Source of the DNA: Kribbella soli
GTDB lineage: Bacteria > Actinomycetota > Actinomycetes > Propionibacteriales > Kribbellaceae
Direction of reading: 5' to 3'
Assembly: GCF_004331345.1 (NCBI RefSeq)
Contig: NZ_SJJZ01000003.1
Location: 744,001 to 808,000, forward strand
DNA length: 64,000 nucleotides
A program made the position numbers and the translations under genes. The notes under the pieces were generated by a model. The model was not told the DNA's origin. It was given only the letters and a program-made list of their open reading frames with translations, and made no database searches. Of the stretch, positions 58,550-64,000 are shown piece after piece. Within the stretch, counting starts at the first letter, position 1. Each line of letters opens with the position of its first letter.

Positions 58550-60079
58550 ATGAAGAAGTTAGTGCTCGCCCTGATCACGGGTGCGGCAGTGCTCGCCGCC
58601 GCGTTGATTCCCTCCGGACCTCCGGTACAGGCAGCGACGCCGGGCTTCGCGTCCGCGGTGTCCGCGATCAAGCAGACCTCATGGCAGACCAACAACAGCG
58701 TGAACGCGCTGGCGATCGCCGGGAACACCGTGTTCGCCGGTGGCATGTTCACCCGGCTCCGGCAGCCCGGCATGGCGTCGGGCCAGGCGCCGGAGACCCT
58801 TCGCTCGTACGTCGCCGCGTTCGACCGCACCACCGGGAAGCCGACCGCGTTCGCGCCGGTCCTGAACGGCCCGGTCTACGCCATCGCCACCAGCCCGGAC
58901 GGCAAGTGGGTGGTGATCGGCGGTGACTTCACCACGGTCAACGGCATCCGGCGCAGCAAGATCGCGATGTTCTCGGTCGCCACCGGCAAGCTGGTCTCGG
59001 CCTGGGACCCGGTCGTGGCGGCCCGGGTGAAGGCGCTGGCGATCTACGGCAACAGCGTGTTCATCGGCGGCGCGTTCCGCGCGATCGACGGCGCGACCCG
59101 CAACCGGCTCGGCGCGGTCCGGCTGATCCAGGGCGACCTGCTGCCGTGGAACCCGAACGCGAACAGCGACGTGTACGCCGTCGACGTCTCCGACAACGGC
59201 ACCCGGGTGTTCGTCGGCGGACCGTTCAGCACGATCAACGGCAAGGACCACTACTCGCTGGCGATGCTGAACAACACCACCGGCGCGGCGTTCGACTTCC
59301 CGGCGGCGGCCGCGATCCCGAAGCCGACCGCGACCTGCACCACCCGGGTGAAGGACATCGACACCCTGGGCGACAACGTGTACGTCTCCAACGGCGGTGA
59401 CGGCGGCGGCTGCTACGACGGCGTACTGGCCGCACAGGTGTCGACCGGCAAACTGCTGTGGCAGAACAAGTGCCTGGGCGCGACCGAGGCGATCAAGGCG
59501 ATCGGCAGCTGGCTCTACAAGGGCTCGCACGCCCACAACTGCTCGTCGTCGCCGAACGGCTTCCCGGACGGTACCGGCACGCACTACCTGCTGGTCGAGA
59601 GCACGATCAACGGCAACCTCGGGCCGTGGTTCCCGAATACCGACGCGAACCCGAAGAGCACCACCCAGGTCGGCCCGCTGGCGATGGCCGGCACCGACAC
59701 CGACCTGTGGGTCGGCGGTGACTTCCTGCACGTGAACGGCACGGTCCAGGTGGGAATCACCCGGTTCACGAACACGCCGGGCGGTGCGGCCCCCGCCGTA
59801 CCGAAGGCTCCGACACTGAGCGCGACAACGTCCGGTCGGGTGTACGTCAGCTACGCGGACTCGTACGACCTGGACAACCTGGCCCTCACGTACAACGTGT
59901 TCCGCGGCTCGCTGAACGTCGGCTCGAACAAGTACACGACGTACTTCTGGCAGGCCCGCAAGACCTACCAGGTCGTCGACCGCGGGCTCGCCCGCGGCTC
60001 GTCCTACACGTACCACGTAGAGGTCCACGACGGCCGCAACATCATGAAGGGCGCCTCGGCCACGGTGAAGATCCCGTAA
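58550..60079 (+). CDS. Exported beta-propeller protein, paralog 2
   Basis: A 509-residue secreted protein: signal peptide 1-27, blades such as WVVIGGDFTTVNGIRRSK and VFIGGAFRAIDG, the shared GGDGGGCYDG / CLGATEAIKAIGSWLYKGSHAHNC segment, and a C-terminal fibronectin-like domain (TLSATTSGRVYVSYADSYD). It lacks the LamG domain of paralog 1. ATG with AAGGA 7 bases upstream. Four conserved cysteines support an extracellular location. Confidence 0.82.
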   Translation: MKKLVLALITGAAVLAAALIPSGPPVQAATPGFASAVSAIKQTSWQTNNSVNALAIAGNTVFAGGMFTRLRQPGMASGQAPETLRSYVAAFDRTTGKPTAFAPVLNGPVYAIATSPDGKWVVIGGDFTTVNGIRRSKIAMFSVATGKLVSAWDPVVAARVKALAIYGNSVFIGGAFRAIDGATRNRLGAVRLIQGDLLPWNPNANSDVYAVDVSDNGTRVFVGGPFSTINGKDHYSLAMLNNTTGAAFDFPAAAAIPKPTATCTTRVKDIDTLGDNVYVSNGGDGGGCYDGVLAAQVSTGKLLWQNKCLGATEAIKAIGSWLYKGSHAHNCSSSPNGFPDGTGTHYLLVESTINGNLGPWFPNTDANPKSTTQVGPLAMAGTDTDLWVGGDFLHVNGTVQVGITRFTNTPGGAAPAVPKAPTLSATTSGRVYVSYADSYDLDNLALTYNVFRGSLNVGSNKYTTYFWQARKTYQVVDRGLARGSSYTYHVEVHDGRNIMKGASATVKIP

Positions 60080-60092
60080 CTGCCCTTCCGCG

Positions 60093-60132
60093 TCGATCCC
60101 CCCAGTCGTAGCTTGGTGATTGGGGGGATCGA
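60093..60132 (+). promoter_or_regulatory. Hairpin that buries the ribosome-binding site of paralog 3
   Basis: TCGATCCCCCCA (60093-60104) is perfectly complementary to TGGGGGGATCGA (60121-60132), 12 bp with a 16-base loop. The right arm contains the only Shine-Dalgarno-like sequence of the ATG at 60135, and the left arm starts 14 bp after the preceding stop. It can be a terminator for paralog 2, a translational lock on paralog 3, or both. Confidence 0.6.
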
Positions 60133-60134
60133 TC

Positions 60135-61634
60135 ATGGGGAGAAGACTGTTTGTTGCGCTGGGCATCAGCGGGCTCGTGCTGGGGGTGGCGCCGGCACCG
60201 TCCGCGCTCGGCACCGGGGCAGGCCTGACCGCCGTCGCCGCATCGACCTGGCAGACCGACGCGAGTGTGCTCGGACTGGCCGTTGCCAAGGGCAAGGCGT
60301 ACGTCGGGGGCCGGTTCCTGGCCGTGCGTCCACCGGGCGCGGCGGCCGGGACCCACGAGACACGCCGGACCTATCTGGCCGCGTTCAGCCAGAGCACCGG
60401 CGCACTCGACGCCGGGATGAACCATGTCCTGAACGGGATCGTCTGGGCGGTCGTCGCGTCGGCCGACGGGTCCAGGGTGTACGTCGGCGGGGACTTCACC
60501 CGCGTCGACGGCCTGGTCCGGAACCGGATCGCCGCCTTCAACACCGCGACGGGCGCCCTGGTCGCGGCCATCGCGCCGCAGGTGTCGTACCGGGTGAAGG
60601 CGCTCGCGATCGGCGGAACCAGCCTGTACTTCGGTGGGTCCTTCGGGGTCGTGAACGGCGTGACCCGGAACCGGGCGGCCGCGATCAGCACGGTCACCGG
60701 TGCCCTGCTGCCGTGGAACCCGAACGCGGACAACGACGTCTACGCGATCGACGCGGCCGACGACAACTCGAAGGTCTATCTGGGCGGGACGTTCGCCAAG
60801 ATCGGCGGGACGAGTCGCTGGGCGGTTGCCAGCGTCAACAACTCGACCGGCGCACGGCTGCCCTTCGCCGCGGCGTCCGCCGTACCGTTGCCGTCGAGTG
60901 GGTGCACGTCGCGGGTGAAGGACATCGAGACGTCCGGGAGCCGGGTGTACTTCGCCAACGCCGGTGACGGCTCGGGGTGCTTCGACGGGACCTGGGCGGC
61001 TGACGTTGCCACCGGCAACCTGGTCTGGAAGAGCACGTGCCTGGGCGCGACCGAGGCGGTCACCATGGTGAACGGGTGGCTGTTCAAGGGGTCGCACGCG
61101 CACAGTTGTCCCGGTACCTTCTCGGACGGCAGCGGCACCCACTTCCTGCTGCTGCAGAACCCGGCGAACGGGTCCCTGGGGCCATGGTTCCCGAACACGA
61201 ACGCCGGGCCGCCGACCGCGGTCGGTCCGTTGGTAGCGGCAAGTGGTGGCAGCGATCTGTGGATCGGCGGCGATTTCACCAAGGTGAACGGCGCCGGGCA
61301 GCAAGGCCTCACCCGGTTCACCAATCTCGGCCTCGGCGCCTCCCCGCTCGGCCCGGCGTCGCCGACGCTCTCCAGTCCGGCAGTCGGTCAGGCGAAGGCC
61401 ACGGTCCAGGCCTCGCTGGACAACGACGACGTCCGTCTCACCTATCGCCTGCTCCGCGGGGCGGCCAACACCGTCGTCGCCACCACGACCGCCAGCTCCG
61501 CGTTCTGGTACCGCCCCACCGTCACGCTCACCGACACCACAGCGCCGTCCCGAACCACCCAGAGCTACCGCATCGAGGTTTCCGACGGGAGGCACGCCGT
61601 ACGAGGCGGCTACTCCACCGTCATTGTCCGCTGA
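60135..61634 (+). CDS. Exported beta-propeller protein, paralog 3
   Basis: A 499-residue secreted protein with signal peptide (MGRRLFVALGISGLVLGVAPA), blades VYVGGDFTRVDG and LYFGGSFGVVNGVTRN, the shared Cys segment NAGDGSGCFDGTW / CLGATEAVTMVNGWLFKGSHAHSC, and a C-terminal fibronectin-like domain. It is closest in layout to paralog 1 without its LamG part. ATG at 60135 is preferred over TTG 60120 because the signal peptide begins there. Overlaps the convergent flippase gene by 14 bp. Confidence 0.82.
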   Translation: MGRRLFVALGISGLVLGVAPAPSALGTGAGLTAVAASTWQTDASVLGLAVAKGKAYVGGRFLAVRPPGAAAGTHETRRTYLAAFSQSTGALDAGMNHVLNGIVWAVVASADGSRVYVGGDFTRVDGLVRNRIAAFNTATGALVAAIAPQVSYRVKALAIGGTSLYFGGSFGVVNGVTRNRAAAISTVTGALLPWNPNADNDVYAIDAADDNSKVYLGGTFAKIGGTSRWAVASVNNSTGARLPFAAASAVPLPSSGCTSRVKDIETSGSRVYFANAGDGSGCFDGTWAADVATGNLVWKSTCLGATEAVTMVNGWLFKGSHAHSCPGTFSDGSGTHFLLLQNPANGSLGPWFPNTNAGPPTAVGPLVAASGGSDLWIGGDFTKVNGAGQQGLTRFTNLGLGASPLGPASPTLSSPAVGQAKATVQASLDNDDVRLTYRLLRGAANTVVATTTASSAFWYRPTVTLTDTTAPSRTTQSYRIEVSDGRHAVRGGYSTVIVR

Positions 61635-62889
61635 CCCGGCGGTGGGCGGCGATGGCCCGGTGTGCTTCGTTCCACCAGAGGAGCAAGGTGGCGAAGGAGG
61701 CGCCGGCCAGGCCCCAGGCCGCGCCTTTGGGGCCCCAGAGGAAGGCGCCGCCTACGCCGCTGATGATCAGGACGACTGAGGAGATCAGGCGGACGCGGAG
61801 GCCGCGGGTGGCGGCGGTGAGGGCTCGGAGGATGGCGAAGGCGCCGGCGTTGGAGGCGCCCAGGGCCTGGAGCAGGATGACGGGGACGAGGACGCTGTGG
61901 GCCTGGTTCCAGACGCCGGGGCCGAGGAGTTCGCGGCCGACGACCGGGGGCAGCAGCAGGAAGATCGCGCCCCACGCCAGCGCGCCTGCGCCGACACCGA
62001 GCGAGATGGCGAGCCCGACGAGCCACAGGCGCCGGTACGAGTGCCGCAGGGCCCGGGCCGCCTCGGGGACGGAGATCATCCGGATGCCTTGGTTCAGCAC
62101 GTTCACAGGGCCGAGCAGTACCTGCGCTCCCCGGATGCCGGCGGTCGCGACGAGGCCGGCGGCCGCGGTGATGCCGAGCATGTAGAGCTGGATGGTGCCG
62201 GAGACCGCGAGCATCTCCCCGACGTACTTCGGGCTCAGGTCCCAGTTCCGCTTGATCCATTCACGGATCAGCTGCCGCCGCGGCGCCACGCCCGCCTGGA
62301 AGCGGCCGGCGATCGCGGCGATCACCGCGCCGAGTCCCCACGCGAACGTGAGTGTGAAGGCGGACGTCGTACCGGTGAGATAGAGGCCGCCGAAGATCGC
62401 CAGCATCGCCAGCAACCAGATGAGGTCGTTGACGAACGCCTTCTGCCCCTCGCCGACGACGAAGAACGCCCAGCGCCACGCGTCCTGCAGCAGCAGGCCC
62501 GGCATGGTCAATGCGAAGGCGAGCAGCACGCCACGAGACGGCACGGCCGGAACAGCCGCGATCGCAAGACCGAGCAACGACGCCAGGACTCCGGTGAAGA
62601 GAGCCGTCGCCGTACTGGCGCGGACTGCTCGTTGCCATTCGGGGCTGCGAGCACCGGAGTGGCGTACGGCGAGGGGCTCGGTGGAGATCGCCCGCGACAC
62701 GTTCAGGGCGATCGTGTAGCCGCCGAACGCGAGCGCGTAGACACCGAAGTCGGCGACAGTACTGGACCGCGCGACGACGACCCCGACGGCGAGGTTGCTG
62801 AGGCTCGACAAGCCCTGATCCGCCAGACCCCAGCTCGCGCGACCAGCCGGACCGGCCAGCCGACGTAGTTTCGGCCGCCGGAACTTCAC
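61621..62889 (-). CDS. Polysaccharide flippase-like membrane protein (Wzx/MATE-like)
   Basis: A 422-residue protein with about 12 helices starting SWGLADQGLSSLSNLAVGVVVARS, the first-helix pattern of Wzx-type flippases (MOP superfamily). It would move a lipid-linked saccharide across the membrane, feeding the Wzy/Wzz pair at 53-56 kb. GTG start. It is 9 bp downstream of the WecG-like gene, so co-transcribed with it. Confidence 0.82.
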   Translation of the reverse strand: MKFRRPKLRRLAGPAGRASWGLADQGLSSLSNLAVGVVVARSSTVADFGVYALAFGGYTIALNVSRAISTEPLAVRHSGARSPEWQRAVRASTATALFTGVLASLLGLAIAAVPAVPSRGVLLAFALTMPGLLLQDAWRWAFFVVGEGQKAFVNDLIWLLAMLAIFGGLYLTGTTSAFTLTFAWGLGAVIAAIAGRFQAGVAPRRQLIREWIKRNWDLSPKYVGEMLAVSGTIQLYMLGITAAAGLVATAGIRGAQVLLGPVNVLNQGIRMISVPEAARALRHSYRRLWLVGLAISLGVGAGALAWGAIFLLLPPVVGRELLGPGVWNQAHSVLVPVILLQALGASNAGAFAILRALTAATRGLRVRLISSVVLIISGVGGAFLWGPKGAAWGLAGASFATLLLWWNEAHRAIAAHRRVSGQ

Positions 62890-62898
62890 CGACTCACT

Positions 62899-63645
62899 CT
62901 AAACGGGACGCGGAGGATGGCGGAGGACGCCCAGGAGGAAACGCGGGATGCCCAGTACGTAACGCTTCCAGAGCCGGCGCGGCTCCTTGTACAGCCGGTA
63001 GCTCCACTCCAGTCCGGAGCGCTGCATCCAGTGCGGCGCGCGGTCCAGCCGGCCGGTGTGGAAGTCGAACGCCGCACCGACCCCGATCAGGATCGTCGCG
63101 TTCAGGCGGTCGCGATGGTCGGCCATCCAGCGCTCCTGCTTCGGCGCACCGAGTCCGATCCAGACGATGTCCGGCCGCGCCTCGTTCATCCGGGCGACCG
63201 TCTCCGCGTCCTCGGCGTCCGTCAGGGCACGGTACGGCGGGCATTCGACGCCGACGACCTTCAACGCCGGGTGCCGCTCCTGGAACCGCTCGCGCAGCTC
63301 GTCGGCCACGCCCTCGGCCCCGCCGTAGAAGTACTGCGTCCAGCCGCGATCCGCCGCCTCGGCCAGCACCCGCTCGAGCAGATCCGGACCGGCGACCCGG
63401 TCCATCTCCTCGAACCCGGCGCGCTGACCGGCCCACACGAGCGGCATCCCGTCCGGAACCGTCAGACCCGACGTGTTGTAGACCTCGGTCAACCGCGCGT
63501 CGGCGCGCGCGTGCAGCAACGCGTTCATGTCGGACACGCACACCAGCTGACGTTCGCCGTCGTCGATCCAGCGCGCGAACGTCTCCACCGTCCGGTCCAG
63601 ATTCGTCACGCTGACGTGGATCCCGAGAACGTCGACCCTACTCAT
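62899..63645 (-). CDS. WecG/TagA/CpsF family glycosyltransferase
   Basis: A 248-residue GT26 enzyme: GLTVPDGMPLVWAGQ (catalytic Asp), YFYGGAEGVADEL, IVWIGLGAPKQERWM and ILIGVGAAFDFHTG are the family signatures. It transfers an N-acetylmannosamine-type or glucosyl residue onto an undecaprenyl-linked sugar. The C-terminal basic segment (YRLYKEPRRLWKRY) helps membrane binding in relatives. ATG overlaps the Gmd stop by 4 bp. Confidence 0.92.
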   Translation of the reverse strand: MSRVDVLGIHVSVTNLDRTVETFARWIDDGERQLVCVSDMNALLHARADARLTEVYNTSGLTVPDGMPLVWAGQRAGFEEMDRVAGPDLLERVLAEAADRGWTQYFYGGAEGVADELRERFQERHPALKVVGVECPPYRALTDAEDAETVARMNEARPDIVWIGLGAPKQERWMADHRDRLNATILIGVGAAFDFHTGRLDRAPHWMQRSGLEWSYRLYKEPRRLWKRYVLGIPRFLLGVLRHPPRPV

Positions 63646-64000
63646 GCGTCCTCCCCAGTCAGCAGTGCGAGGTCGGCGTCCACCATGATGCGGACCAGCT
63701 CGGGAACGTGCACCTGAGCCTTCCAGCCTAGGTCGGTGGCCGCCTTCGACGCGTCCCCGATCAGCGAGTCCACCTCGGTGGGACGTTCGTAGCGCTGGTC
63801 GTGGTCGACGTACTTCTCCCAGTCCAGCCCGACGTGGTCGAAGGCCAGCGAGACGAAGTCGCGGACGGAGTACGACGTACCGGTCGCGATCACGTAGTCC
63901 GCGGGGGTGTCGTGCTGCAGCATCCGCCACATGCCCTCGACGTACTCCGGGGCATAGCCCCAGTCACGGCATGCGTCCAGATTGCCCAGGTACAAGCGAT
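63642..64000 (-). CDS. gmd: GDP-mannose 4,6-dehydratase, C-terminal part (cut by window edge)
   Basis: The last 119 or so residues of a minus-strand gene that continues beyond 64000. LGNLDACRDWGYAPEYVEGMW, MLQHDTPADYVIATG and HSVRDF-like TSYSVRDFV are diagnostic of GDP-mannose 4,6-dehydratase, which makes GDP-4-keto-6-deoxymannose for GDP-fucose or GDP-rhamnose. The catalytic YxxxK and NADP site lie outside the window. It shows that a deoxyhexose is part of the surface glycan built by this region. Confidence 0.88.
   Translation of the reverse strand, partial: RLYLGNLDACRDWGYAPEYVEGMWRMLQHDTPADYVIATGTSYSVRDFVSLAFDHVGLDWEKYVDHDQRYERPTEVDSLIGDASKAATDLGWKAQVHVPELVRIMVDADLALLTGEDA

Overview
The window is a high-GC (about 70%) actinobacterial chromosome segment. 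Codon usage is strongly GC3-biased, GTG and TTG starts are frequent, ATGA/GTGA stop-start overlaps are common, and the gene set (cox-type molybdenum hydroxylase operon, DHA2 pump with TetR, DUF559/AbiEi-type gene, uronate operon) fits a soil actinomycete. A Kribbella-like Nocardioidales member is my best guess; that is inference from style, not from a database search. No rRNA, tRNA, CRISPR array or complete insertion sequence was seen. Both ends cut genes (a MerR-type regulator on the left, a GDP-mannose 4,6-dehydratase on the right).

Region 1 (about 0.35-15.2 kb) is a catabolic cluster of divergent blocks: DUF3830, amidase and D-2-hydroxyacid dehydrogenase; an Asp/Glu-racemase-family enzyme, a creatinase/ectoine-hydrolase-like M24 protein and an aminotransferase; a large FAD/Fe-S dehydrogenase; a second isomerase-family enzyme with a GntR/FCD regulator; an aldehyde dehydrogenase; a class III aminotransferase; and a ProP-type importer. 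Three of its divergent promoter regions carry a near-perfect or perfect palindrome ATTGTC(A/G)ACAAT and a fourth related site precedes the importer. The cluster looks like one regulon for breaking down a cyclic or amide nitrogen compound, perhaps a compatible solute. It resembles but does not equal the known ectoine route.

Region 2 (15.2-24.7 kb) holds a TetR/DHA2 efflux pair with a clear operator, an OpuC-type osmoprotectant ABC transporter, an ErpA-like Fe-S carrier, glycerate kinase, a VOC protein, endonuclease V and a NUDIX hydrolase. Region 3 (24.7-34.3 kb) is a cox-type operon (CoxG, M, L, S, XdhC, CoxE, CoxD, MobA-like) whose large subunit has the AYRGAGR loop and so is not a classical CO dehydrogenase, followed by quinolinate synthase nadA.

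Between 34.3 and 35.6 kb a DUF559/AbiEi-like gene lies between two palindromic repeats of about 83 bp. Their outer arms match in direct orientation, but their 14-bp central loops are exact reverse complements.

Region 4 (35.6-64 kb) is a cell-surface glycoconjugate region. It has two GT4 glycosyltransferases around a cytidylyltransferase / CDP-alcohol phosphotransferase / cytidylyltransferase cassette, three paralogous exported beta-helix proteins, Wzy-like, Wzz-like, Wzx-like and WecG/TagA-like proteins, three tandem exported beta-propeller proteins, and Gmd. A complete hexuronate module (LacI, ABC importer, fructuronate-reductase-like enzyme, uronate isomerase) sits between beta-helix paralogs 2 and 3. 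This suggests that the beta-helix proteins act on uronic-acid-containing polysaccharide.
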